Origin: Daphnia carinata
Taxonomy: Eukaryota > Arthropoda > Branchiopoda > Diplostraca > Daphniidae
NCBI RefSeq assembly: GCF_022539665.2
Contig: NC_081338.1
Coordinates: 7,304,446-7,368,445, forward strand
Direction of reading: 5' to 3'
Length of the DNA stretch: 64,000 nucleotides
This document shows positions 12,429 to 24,592 of this stretch, piece by piece. Position 1 is the first letter of the stretch. Each line of letters starts with the position of its first letter. The notes beneath the pieces are model-generated. The model was not told where the DNA came from. It saw only the letters and a program-made list of their open reading frames with translations, and did not search any database. Both the position numbers and the translations under genes were made by a program.

Positions 12429-15281
12429 TGATATACTTAAGCCATTACCTTAATTGTCTCAAAGATATTGATGTTCTGCAATGTTGCGCTTACCTTATGA
12501 ACAATCACCCTGTTATTGTTGATTTACCTTTGTTGTCATTGGCTATGCGTTGGATAAATGTTACCTGCCTTTTAACTGTAGTTAATTCGAAAATGATTTC
12601 ATCTTCATTGATTTCAATTCAGAAGCAAACGGATCGAGTTAATTCCATAGTCTTCTTGATTCAGCTAGAATAAAATTAAAGCAAGTTTAAGATTGAATTG
12701 CAGTGCACCTGGCAAACGTGGATTGAACTAGCACAAACGAAATGTATACGTAAGCAGTTCGGTGGATCCTTAAAGCGAGAATTGCATCCTCCTTTTAGCT
12801 CGTGGTAGTAGTTATCGTGAGCAGCAAATAGACGAACAACAGATCAGACGCAGAATTGCTTCACCGCAGGGAGGCTTGTCACGATTGCAGTTCCCGGTCA
12901 CGAAAGCGCTCAAGAACGGGATTGAAAGTAAATTTAAAGTAATTCGAACAATCGACTACGATACAGCGATGGTAATGAGCTTTCTGGAGAAGCTATTTTT
13001 GACTTGCATCGAAAATAAGATGTCCTATGTGATTCAAAATCTTTCTTCAGGTATATGGGACCGTAAATCGTGAAGAACCGGTTGAAGGAGGAAACATTCA
13101 ATCCCGAATCGTAACGTGAATACAAATTGTTCAACACAAACCCATGCGTATAAACTTAACATGGCGACCCTCGTTTTCTTTTACAGGCCTTAGTTTAGTT
13201 AAATGCTACCTCAGTTAGGTTCAGAAAATAGTTGCCAGACGTCGTCCTTTCATTTAAAATGAGCGTTTTCCGATGCCTTTCGTTTTCGTTTTAGAGTCCA
13301 GAGATCCATCAGCCTCATTAACTAACGTTATACAAAAGTTAGCAAGAATTTAATGAAAAATAGATTGGCAAATATTATAGGAGATGCGTATTAAATTAAA
13401 ACGCCAAGAGTAAAAACGGGACCGATGGTTAGATTTGCACTGATGAGACCACCAAACTATCGCGTGATAAACTATAATTTGCAAGTTGGAATCTGTCAAA
13501 ATGATGGTGGGAATTCACCGTGATGTTTGGCCGCGGGAAAAATTGCATAAATTTTTCACAACGCCATTCTCCGCGTTGTGTAGATAAAATTTGCTTAAAC
13601 AATGACCACGAAAAGAATGACAGCTAAGAATTACTTGAATAAAGTTAAGAAAATTCCTCCTGCCGACATGTCCGCGAGATTGATCACGCACAACTTCAAG
13701 GGTACTGTTCGTTTCGCACACAAAACAACGAGAAATCGAAAGTTCTGGAAATTGAAATCGGTTACACTTTCGAAACTATAAATACATCCTGCTAGATACG
13801 GCAAAACAGAGAAGCGTTCATCCATTGCCCAGCCGTTTCACCATCGCCATATGGGGTTGTGTAATGTATGGCTTAAAAATCGAATAGAAAATACTCGTTG
13901 GTGGTTTCGAAAGACGGGCAATTATCCCACGGCGAGAAAAAAAAACAAAGATGACACGTCTTTGTTTTATAGGTAAAAGCAGGAAAACGCGAGACTTTTG
14001 CACGCTACCTTGACTGTTGAACGCATTCATCCGCGTCTGTCCCACGTGAAAGTCCAGTTGGTCGTTCACCCTAAAAGGATGAACGTCCAACTGTGCTCGG
14101 AATCACCGGGATAACACGGAAACAAAATTTCTTTTCGTTCTCATTTTTGAGTCACCTGAAGCAAATTCTTTTATAAGATCGTGATCAAAACTAATGCTTA
14201 CGGCGAGACGGCGACTAATGTGTTCCGCCTTTACGCGTTCCGCCACTAAAGAAATGGAAATTACCCGATCTTTATTATCTTCGCTTTTCTCTTTTCGTTT
14301 TCTTTTTCAATTTCTCTGTTAAATAAAAAATGATTTGGGATTAACAGAATGAGTATGTCTGAAAGGCTAAACCTTACCTGTCCTCATATGAAACCGGTTC
14401 GGATTACGGTAGCCCTGAGTTATCCTTTTTCAAAGCAAATGTATCACTAGTAATGCAACTTTCACGATATTCCCACTTTAAATTCCTATCTTTTATAGGA
14501 TATCTGGAGACTCCTCAGGTGAACCAGTTTACCTAGTTTCCAATCAGAAACGAAATAAAACGATTTAATAAAGATTAATGTACACGAAATCACGAGTGAA
14601 CCATGGAAGGCAAACGTTGAAAGCAGTTCGCGAAATTAGATGTCACTTCAGGTGTGCTAAATAAAAGAAAAACTTCCAGCCAAATGATTTACGATGCTAA
14701 AGGGTATTCACCTTAGTTTTGGAGCTATAGAAAAAGCTCTTAGAAAAAAAAATTGTTCTTCAAAAGGAAAAATGAGGACGAGCAAACTTTCACCTTTCGA
14801 TGACCGTTATTCTGCTCATTCAGTTTGGCACATTCCCTTTGGGGTTCTTCCCAATTTTAGTTCTGATCGGCCAAGTTTTCTGCTTAACGGTAGGCCAAAA
14901 AAATAACGCCCATGAATCCCTCCACCGTAGTGCACATAAATTTTCACCCTGAAAAATGTCTAGGGCAATATCAAAAATCTTAAGAACACGACGTATAGCC
15001 TACAGGTGTAAAGAGAATAAATGAGGCCAAAGGGACAGAGGCAATTTTAACCTGATTGTTGAGATGTGTCCGTAAATTACGACAACTGTCCATTCACTTT
15101 AATTTGCGTTTTCTTCCCTGAAATTCTGTCAGGCAAGTTTCAAAATTTTAACGGGATGATTATGTATATTGCCATACGGTACAAAGCAGAAGGTTTGTGG
15201 GGAAAATGTAGTTTTACTCAGCTCCAACCTGCCGGGTAAAAAGAAAATTCAATTTTGATGTTCAATGACAAAGCAGCTGTG
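12429..15281. other. Spacer between P4H copy 3 and ceramidase
   Basis: About 2.9 kb between the 3' ends of two convergent genes. No coding exon, RNA gene or clear transposon end was recognised. A short translation at about 12978-13060 faintly resembles P4H exon 2 but was not accepted. Confidence 0.5.
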
Positions 15282-18200
15282 TTAACACTGAGTTAAATCT
15301 ACCATAAAGGATTGGGTGGTGCCGCTGTAAGGAACAATGCTAGCGTCTATGTTTTTATAATGACCAAAATGCGAGATGCGATATTCGCCTTCTGGAGTGT
15401 CGGCTGGCACAATCCAGCGTAGGTGAGCTTCGCTTTGTCCAACACCTGACGTTTTTTCCCAAAAGAAGCTGTAAAGAAATGAAATAATTAGGAAACATCC
15501 TCAGTGCTCTCCCATCACCGTTAAAGACGTGCGATTACAATGTATCGAAATGAGCGTCAGTTCGGATGACTTTCCATGAATCGTCTTCCTGTTTGGCCTC
15601 TACGTTCATAAACGTATTTTCAGTCATCAGATTATTGCGTGGATGTCCGGCCACCTTACGTTAAAGAATTATCGAATCAACAGTAAGGAAGATTAGATTT
15701 TTAAAAAGAATAAATCTAATTCTCACGAATGTCGCGGTCACAGTCTCATTTGGCCGAACGAACGGATAGGGTTGAACGATGCAATCACCGAATTTGTGCC
15801 CAAACGCCGGCCTGTCAAAAACGACGCCAGGGACGAGAGAGATCTGGGATTCCACTAAAAAGGGCGGTACTGGCCCACTTTCCAAGTCTTCATTCTATGA
15901 AAATGACAGCTCAAATTACCCCGACATTCAAAATAAGCGGCAATTCCAAACCATGAAAATGCTTCGCGTCAATTTCTTATATTGATCCAGGTGAGCGGAC
16001 AAAGTATGTGGCCCGTAAAGGACTGATCCGGCTTCGTACCGTTGCATCTAAATTCGCGTCGCCATTCAGAATAAACGTTCATTGAAGTCTCAAATAGATG
16101 ATTGTGTTTACCTGATATTCTTCGAAAGTGGTGATGTAATGCGTGTACACATTTGAAAGTCCAGCAATAACTGTTTTTATATTAGACGGACCACCGTTGT
16201 TAATGGCTTCAGAATTTAGAGCTTCACGAAGACGTCTTCCCGCCATAGTAGTGAATTCACCCGGAACGGCAGCGATCATCAGTTGTCCAATCCGCAACAG
16301 CTGCGTTTCTGCAATGCTTGGATGCCAAGCGTACGGCCAGCTTAACTACCCAGCACATGCATTTTCGTAATGAAAAACAAACAGTTTCGTTTAATAGGCA
16401 AATCATCACTCTACCCTAGTGATTTTAACACAATAATTAGCGTTACCAAAAATAGAAGATTCAGAAGTTATTGGAATCAATTTGAAGGAAGTCCTTTCAA
16501 TCAATCCATTTTAAGACGGATTAACGCACACTAAAATAATTATCAAACCCCATTTTTTAAAATGAAAAATGGGATCGCGGTGCCTTAAAATGCGCCGTTA
16601 CATTTGTGTTACTACACCCGCCATGGCGTAGTAACGAGACAGCTAGTGGACTGTTGTCCTCCCCCGACAACGAAGCTAGTCATAAAGCTTAAAGTGGTTG
16701 TGAAAGGGTGTTATGAACGCAATTAGATCGGAACGAGGATCAAAAGTTTCCCACAAAACGTGGAGTTATCTTTAAGGCCAGTGGCTTACGTGACAAAAGA
16801 ATTCGGGTGTGTGTGTGTGACTCGAACACGCGTGACCGGTACTACAAGAACCAGCCCAAACCAGTTAAGGAAAAGGGATCAACTTATGTACTTATTTCTG
16901 CAAACTTCTTTTTGTTTTAAACACAATAATTATGGAAAAAAGAAAAGGTAAGAACTAACCTCTCCGGTGGAAAGTAAAACAGGTTTGGGAGCGTGGCATT
17001 TTTTAACCTCTTCACTTGGCTCAACCAACGCCGTAGCGACGAGGTTCCAAAAATCGTTACCGGAAGTCGTGCCTTGCGTAAAGTCGAACGCTCCAGCACC
17101 ATCAACGCACCCAGCTGCGAACGCATAGCCTAAAGCTGGGGTGCATAATTGCACCTTTGAAAAAAAAAACGTTTAATTTCTCACAATTGTCCATTTGTTT
17201 AAATGAATTCCTTACAGTGGTTGGCCCATTAACAGCATCTTCGATCTGGACGGTATAATTGGTCATATTGACATATTGATGTGCAAATTGAACGGGACCT
17301 TCAAGCGGTTCTAGCTCCGAATTATCTTTGTCATACATACTCTGCCATTAATTAAAAAAAAACGAATGGGAAATGTATAAAAATGGTTTCAAAAGACGTT
17401 TGTTTAATGATTACCCAAGCTTTCTGGAACTGTTTTTCTCCAATAATTCGGGTACTGTCGACCATATCTTTTCCGGGTCCGAAGGCGATGCATAGCTGCG
17501 ATCGGTTATTGCATGTTGAGCTTACGAAATCACATGGAAATCCGGTATCAATGCACCTGGCTCCCATCGTATTTGGTGACACATCTCCAAGATTAGAACT
17601 GGCGAACGCTGCCACAAATGGACCCTATGAACAGTTGCGTGAATTTCGAACTGTTTAGTGTTTAAATACAATATTTGAAAACGGACTTTGCCCGGCATGA
17701 TTTCAGCTCCATTGACAGCCCCTTCGAACAGCAATCCAGCGTAGCCCTTGTTGTCTGATGAAATGTATTGATTGGTTTTATTCATACTGGTGAGATGGAC
17801 AGCGTACCAGTTGATTACTCCAAGTGGCTCGCCTTCGAGCGAAACGAATTTGAGCTGGACCATATCCTTGTCCGTGTTGTAAGTGTACCTGTAATTATTT
17901 CATTTATAATTCTGCTAAATTGAAAATTTGACTGTGTCACACTGACTTGGCTCTTTCATGTGCTGGATTATTGAGATATGAAGAAGGGCTGCGGTTGATG
18001 TTTGCATCGATTAGCGTATCTTTCGCATAATAAATATTGGCTGGTTTCGTATTATCGTGGGCGCGATCAATGCTCTTGAAACATTACAACGGGAAAAGAT
18101 GAGTTTATAGCACAGACGGTGATCCCGTTACAGTTTGTTTTGTTTTTACCAGAAAAATACCATCCACCAGCGCATCGAAAGATTGTTGGACCCATCCTTT

Positions 18201-21156
18201 ACTGGTAATGATTAAAAGTACATATTGGAGATAGCCACCCGGTCCCGAATGCGTGTGCGTTCCACTGATGACAACGTTCTTGGCCGAATACGTGTCTTTG
18301 TACTTGGCCTCTAGTCGCTTCACGACCTACATTCGTTTAAAAAGACAAACGATTAATAACAGACGACCTGTGCGCTAAAAAAAAAAAATAAACCATTATA
18401 GATTCGCGAAAAAAATTATTAACGCATTGCCAATTTTATGTCTATAACTGTTAAAAATAATTCGACAATGGGAATTTTCCAAATAAAAACAAAACAAACA
18501 ACGGGATTTCTAGCCAGCGGGTTTTTGTATGTTGCTGGTAGGTTTAGGTCATCAATGAGTGGCCTAAGGATACGTGACTTACACAGACGCACACATGTAA
18601 GCTACACAGCCCGCCTGTGCATTTTCAAAGGCGATGACCTTCTCTCAAGTTCGCCTCCATACAAGATGTAGAGATATCCCAGCAGGCAAAATGGGCATTC
18701 TCGGGTTTTGTATTTGAAAAATGAAGGGGTCACGTCTGCGAGAATGATTAAAAATGTTTCTCTCCCGTCCGCAGCTTAACGGAAGGGGAAAGAGAACTCC
18801 AGATTCTAATTCCGAGCCGGTTGTTGTTGACCGAATTTCCTATATCTACAGGGATTAAAAACTGTGACACGGCCGCGTAACGAAAACATACAGGTTTTCT
18901 AATTCATTATTCAAAAAATAAAATATCTCAGCAGGGAGAAAGTAGGACCTCGAATTCGTCAAGTATTCCACACACAAAAATTGGACAAAAAGGAGAAACA
19001 AGTGACAACAGAGATTATTTTTTGGACCATACAGTAACATCGTCTATATCGCCCCCACTCCCATTTTGTTCGCTTCCGTACCATTGGATGAATTAATGAA
19101 GAAAGCAGTAGGCAACCCAAACGCAAGGGGAGACGGACGAGAGGGAGACTCGCATAAAGTAAACAAGTCTCATGTTACAAAGAAACGGGTCATAAACACA
19201 GTCTTGGAAATTTTTAGTTTAAAAAGATAAGAAATCTTTGGGTAAAAAAAAAATGGAAAATGCAATGACTTTTCGTACATTTCCTTTGGAAAGTGGAATT
19301 CCCCCTTGTTCAAAGAAAACACATGTCATGTCTTACTGATTGTGAAAGAACGATCGTCAAAATTCAGTCGCAAGGTAAAAGGCCGCTTTCTCTCTGGATA
19401 GCTCAGTGAACGGGCAGCGTACTCACGTAGGCTCTCTTCTTCCTTATTCTAGAAGGAAAATTCGGGCTGCGGGAGTCACGTAGGCAAACGTCCCCTTTCT
19501 CTCCCCTCCGCTACTTGAAGTTTGAAGAAGTTACAAACGCATCTGGAGCGCACGTCCTTAAATCTATTTACAATTTTCATGTGTTTGAGGGGACCAAAAA
19601 TGGTGTATTTTTGTTTCTGGCTTCGTATTCTGGCTTGCTCGTGGTTACCCACTGTCCAACCGATTTGAAGAGAATTTCACCTTATAAATGCACTAATACA
19701 GTGATACGCAATGAAGAATAAAACCGCGATTAAACAAGAGAAAAAAAGAAAAATGAAAGGCTTCAAAAAAAAAAATGCTAGGAAGAAGATTATGTTCGTT
19801 ATGTGGGTAATTGGTGCGCGAAGAGAGAGAGCCCCGTTAGGGTAGAAAGAGGGCGGGACTAGACACATACGCACTGTCCGTGATTATACATATATACATC
19901 CGCACGTCCCACGTGTAACTCTGCAAGACTTCTAGTTGCCTACCGACCACAGTCGGCTAAACTTGACTTTCCTGGACGATCAACTGCCGTTTTTTTTCTG
20001 TTTGTTTACGTACGCAAGTGCGATTCGTACTAGTTCAGTTGTTTTTCTAAACGAGGACGTACATTCATCCAGACGACTCCATCTTATCAGTTAACGTAAG
20101 TCAACAATTTATGTCTAGCTGATGTTATCACAAAAATTGCTACAGCACGAAACTTTACTTCAAGTAACAAATCGTAGGGATATTGTTTTTCGGAAAACAT
20201 ATAATTATTTAGTTTTGAAAAAATAAAGAGGTTTAAAAGTTGACCGTTCAGGAAGAAGACTTAGGATATTTAGGTCAGCCCGTCTGAGGGCCCCATGTCG
20301 GTGAAAGCAGCATATATTAGGGGCTTCTATAATAAATACGATTGGGGTAGAGATATTTCTTTTTTGTGAAGACGAGTGAAAGTAGAGGAGCGCTACTTTT
20401 CACATTTTTCGTCCACTCCTTTCCCAGAAAAAGAAAATGACCCGCTAGCAATGTTTTCTTTCACGCACGTACACCATACGGAGAAAAGATATTCGTATAA
20501 TAAACTCACCTCGGTTTTGACGGCTTGGTCGATCATACAAACATCGGCACTAACAAAGACAACGCGGTTGTTGCTATCGTCGATCACGAACGCTCTCGAA
20601 TACAGACGTGTGTGGATTCCGGAAGTCAGCGGTGAGGGACTGGCGTATCCCATCTGGCATGGTGGAGAAAAAAAAAATTTATATTGAAAGGCTACGGATG
20701 ATTGATAATAAAGGAGAAACAAAATTCCAAATGTTGAATGAGGAAACTATTGTCAGCAGTTGGAAAACCACATTTTCTACGTTATGTTTCATATTGGTTA
20801 GACCGTAAGGCTTCCTACAATTGTCTTTCTTTGTCTGGCAAATAATGCAAGAAAAATTTTCACTGGACATCATTCGAGGGATGGAAATCGAAAACAAAAT
20901 ACGTTGGATGACACACTTTCACCACAAGCAAACAGCTGACGACTACTGCAAGTGTACACGACTACCTTTCACTCACAATCTGAACACGAGATGAAATTTG
21001 ATGACATTTCAACATAGAAAGTGTTAGATGGAAACTTACCGTATTTATCTCAGCTGCAGGTCCAGTGATGTCAGCGATTCCAATGCCGACATCGTAGGTT
21101 GTTGGATCGGCAGTACATGCATAGAAGAAAATGGCGACCACGATCAAAAGCTTCAT
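15282..21156 (-). CDS. CDase: Neutral ceramidase, complete
   Basis: Zinc amidase that splits ceramide into sphingosine and fatty acid; secreted or luminal. Thirteen exons, 5' to 3': 21156-21040, 20653-20510, 18326-18150, 18074-17947, 17888-17687, 17624-17415, 17341-17216, 17154-16960, 16345-16112, 16047-15952, 15894-15727, 15654-15539, 15468-15282. They total 2100 nt, or 699 residues. A signal peptide of about 16 residues precedes GIGIADITGPAAEIN. Zinc-site blocks are GTHTHSGPGG, the His of WYAVHLTSMN, GEFTTMAGRR and the Tyr of YTHYITTFEEY. The nucleophile Ser lies in SSDNKGYA. The C-terminal Ig-like domain ends ...TTQSFMVDLTQC. No mucin-like Ser/Thr box follows the signal peptide, unlike the mammalian enzyme. 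Two donors are off-consensus but needed for frame: GTCAGT after exon 4 and GTCCGT after exon 5. Intron 2 is long (18327-20509). Intact. Confidence 0.93.
18327..20509 (-). other. Long intron 2 of ceramidase, containing a possible opposite-strand P4H promoter
   Basis: At about 2.2 kb this is by far the longest intron in the gene. No coding exon was seen in it on either strand. On the + strand it contains the motif pair described at 19851-20095. Confidence 0.6.
19851..20095 (+). promoter_or_regulatory. Putative promoter and non-coding first exon of P4H copy 4, inside the ceramidase intron
   Basis: GGGCGGGACT at 19851-19860 and TAGTTGCCTACCGACC at 19933-19948 match the motif order upstream of copies 2 and 3. 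A strong donor (TTAAC|GTAAGT) follows 20095. The matching acceptor would be TTTTAACAG, ending at 21850, eight bases before the copy 4 start. If right, the P4H transcript starts inside the ceramidase gene and overlaps its first two exons in antisense. Confidence 0.35.
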
Positions 21157-21858
21157 TGTTTTTCAAGATCAGTCTTGGCATGGACTAAACATATGCACGA
21201 TTTGTGTTCTCTTACAGTAGAGAACATTTCAAATGATAAGAGGGAGTTGGTACAGATTTTCTACTTGATATGGCTTTGGAATCGACATCTTATCAAAAAC
21301 AAATGACATGTAGAATTGAAGATGTAAGCCGTACGTGAACTTTGGAAATCTGTAATCTGTTTAATGACTTCGTTAAGCTTCTTCGATTTTAAACTTTTAT
21401 CAAGTTTTGACCCTCTAATGCCGGCCACGTCATTCAGTCAATTGCTTAAATTTGCAATAGATGAGCATCTGTGGTAAATTGCTAATGTGTGTAGCCTCAA
21501 GCTACCTAGCAGACGGATTCTCAAGGACGGTGCTACAAAACTCCGCCCTTGCTGTCAAAGAGATGTTTCGTATGTGCGTACGTGCCATTATGTCTTCAGT
21601 CTTTCAAGAGTTTTTCCGCCGTTAGTTTCACTGCCCTTTTTTGACCTATCCCTGCAAAATTTTGCTCACGAGCCTCCCGAGGCATTGAGCAAGACTTTGA
21701 TGAAATAAAAAAATCTCGTCATTTAACATATTTGCCATAGTATTATATATTTGCCAAACGCGCCCCTCCCCACAGAAAGTATAACATTGGACTTATAGCT
21801 TATTTTTCTTTTTTATTGACTACATTATTTTTTGACAGGAATTTTAACAGGCATCAAC
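21157..21858. other. Divergent spacer between ceramidase and P4H copy 4
   Basis: 702 bp between two head-to-head start codons, mirroring the arrangement at 752-1678. A GC-box-like GGGCGGAG on the - strand near 21540 could serve the ceramidase promoter. Nothing else was recognised. Confidence 0.5.
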
Positions 21859-24592
21859 ATGCATATCATTACCTTTATACCAGTGCTCTTCCTGCTAATG
21901 CAACCAATTGTTATTTATGGCGAAGTTTTCACTGCCTTGGTGGACATGGAGGGCCTCGTCTCGACTGAGCTGGAACTTGTAAGGCACCTTGACAATTACA
22001 TTCAAGCTGAAGAGACAAGGCTGAAGCAACTGAGAAAGTAAGAATGCAACAGGTTTCAATCTAATGGCTTATTTAATGTAATGTATTGTTTTTTTATACA
22101 AGATATTTGGAAGAATATGAAAGCATATATCAAGAAGCCAGTGCAGATGTCACCAAATACTTGGCCAATCCCATCAATGCTTATTTGCTTGTCAAACGTC
22201 TTACTGCTGACTGGAAGCAGGTAGAAGGAGTCATGACCCAGAACGTTGGCCCTGGTATTTTTTAAAAATATTTTTTGTTTTTTTTTTCACATTTTTAATT
22301 GCTATTGTTCTTCCACAGCCTTTGTTCACAATATCACCCAGCACCGTGGTGTGTTACGTTTCCCGTCCGATGAGGACTTGAACGGAGCTGCTGTAGCTCT
22401 AATGCGGCTGCAAGATACTTACAAATTGGATACCCACGCTTTAGCCGAAGGAAAGCTCCTTGGCAAGAAGTATTCTCGTCAGCTTACTGGTAATATAAAT
22501 TGCCCTGGCAATTTTTGCATTTAGTTACATTAAACATCATCAATTGTATAGCTGGTGATTGTTGGGAACTGGGTCGTCAGTCTTACAACAACGGCGATCA
22601 TTACCACACTGTTCTGTGGATGGGAGAAGCTTTGAACAAGTACGAAGCCGAGTCAAACAAAACTGTCACTCGCCAAGACATCCTCGAATATTTGGCCTTC
22701 TCTACCTTCAAACAAGGTAAATCGAGTGTTAATCCATTTGCCGCATAATACTGACTGTTTAAATGCAGGTAATGTCAAGGAGGCTCTGCAGTTGACCCAC
22801 GAGCTGCTTAAAATTGTTCCATTCCACCAGCGTGCTCTTGGAAACAAAAAATACTACGAAGATCTCCTTCGCCAACAGGGAGTTATTCAGCGTCGTGGAG
22901 AAACTGGAGAGTATGTCCAATCGCTAGATTGCTTCTTATATACTAAGGTTTTATCATGCTGGCTTTGTCTTTAGCGTTGATAACATGATCATGGATGAAC
23001 CGTTTAACACTGCCAACTTGAAGCTGACCAAGCCGAGTGATCAGTTACCCGAACGCGAAAACTACGAAAAGCTTTGCAGGTAATATTTTCATAAAGTTTT
23101 ACATTCGCTCTTTTAAAAAAACTGTTCCATTTCAGAGGTGAGAAATTGATGGATCCTAAAGTTGAAGGCCGTCTGCGATGCCGCCTTGTAACCAACAACG
23201 TGCCCTTTTACTACATTCAACCTATCAAGATGGAAGAAGCGAACCATAAACCACTGATTGTTATTTATCACGATGTCATATCCGACGATGAGATGGAGAC
23301 TGTTAAGAAGATGGCCCAACCTAGGGTATTTCTTTATATTCATAGAATGAACCCGACGCAAAGTACAATTATTTTGTTTTCTGTAATAGTTTAAACGAGC
23401 CACCGTACAGAACAGTGTGACTGGTAACCTCGAACCAGCCAACTATCGCATTTCCAAATCAGCCTGGTTGAAGAGTGAAGAACACGACCATATCTTCAAG
23501 GTAAGTTCAAGCTGCAAATAAAACTTAAATGTTCTTCTACTAAGATATTTTACTAAATTCTTGTAGGTTACCCGCCGTGTTGGTGATATTACTGGGCTAG
23601 ATATGGCCACAGCCGAGGATCTCCAAGTAGTCAACTACGGCATCGGTGGACATTACGAGCCACATTTCGATTACGCCAGGGTATTGAAATTTTCTTAACC
23701 TAACCGTCTTGAGATATTTGACGTTTTATGCAGTCAATTTTTCGTACGTTTTCTACAATTTCTTAAACTATTATTTCTTTGGCGATTTGCGTGGGCTTAA
23801 GCCTTCGGAGGTTAAAGCCTTTCAAGGACTTGGCACTGGCAATCGCATCGCAACATGGCTGATGTATGTAAGTGCCAAATTTATTAACTGTTATTTTGTT
23901 TTTTTGCTTGTGGTTATTCCCTCCCGTGCGTGCATTCCATCGGCGGCCACAGAAAGAGGAAGTCAACGCCTTCAAAGATTTGGGATGGGGCAATCGTATT
24001 GCCACTTGGCTGTTCTACGTGAGTTTCAACACTTGCACTCGTAGCAAAAAACGCACCCCCTTTCCAAATCACAGCTGGTCACTAGTCGAATTTTTTGGAC
24101 ACATTTTTCATTTGCATGTGACAGTCAATATTGAATGCTATTACTCCTTTTCTTTCTTTCACGTTCCAAATGGTTTGGTTGTGGATAGTGAAGCGTTCAT
24201 GATTTTGAATGGTGATGGTGTTCCTGCTGAAGTTTATGAGCCAGTTCAGCTAGATATTTAACTTTTTTACTTTTATATTCATTAGATGAGTGACGTCGAG
24301 GCTGGTGGCGCGACCGTCTTCCCCAAACTGAACCTGGCCCTATGGCCACAAAAAGGAAGTGCCGCCTTCTGGTACAACTTGCATGCTAATGGTGAAGGTA
24401 ATGAGCTGACCCGCCATGCTGCCTGTCCCGTCCTTACTGGATCCAAATGGGGTATGAAATTCTTTCGTAAGTTTAATGTTTATGGCAAATCTTAACATTT
24501 TGTTATTGTTTTCAGTATCCAACAAATGGATTCATGAACGAAACCAAGAATTCCGTCATCCTTGCGGTTTGAAATACGATACCGGAATTTAG
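21859..24592 (+). CDS. P4HA: Prolyl 4-hydroxylase alpha subunit, copy 4, with alternative exon 10
   Basis: Collagen prolyl 4-hydroxylase alpha subunit. Exons: 21859-22037, 22103-22254, 22319-22489, 22552-22716, 22769-22910, 22975-23079, 23136-23325, 23390-23500, 23567-23680, then 10a (23802-23867) or 10b (23953-24018), 24286-24451, 24516-24592. With one exon 10 the CDS is 1638 nt, 545 residues. Signal peptide, P4Ha_N, TPR-like and catalytic domains are complete. Fe ligands are H-F-D in GGHYEPHFDYAR and the distal His in RHAACPV; the 2-oxoglutarate Lys is in TGSKW. Exons 10a and 10b both encode 22 residues in phase 0: 10a ends LGTGNRIATWLMY, 10b ends LGWGNRIATWLFY. Only this copy has the pair. 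10b resembles the single exon 10 of copies 1-3. 10a has a weaker acceptor (TTAAG), which fits regulated use. The start follows a 5' UTR acceptor at 21850. Confidence 0.94.

Noticed and set aside
12978-13060. Possible relic of P4H exon 2 (SFLEK...VIQN...SG then a GT)
   Set aside because: Only a few residues agree with exon 2 at its two ends; the middle does not align and no neighbouring relic exon was found.
19397-19480. tRNA-like start GGATAGCTCAGT
   Set aside because: No anticodon arm or T-arm (GGTTCGA) follows at the right spacing.
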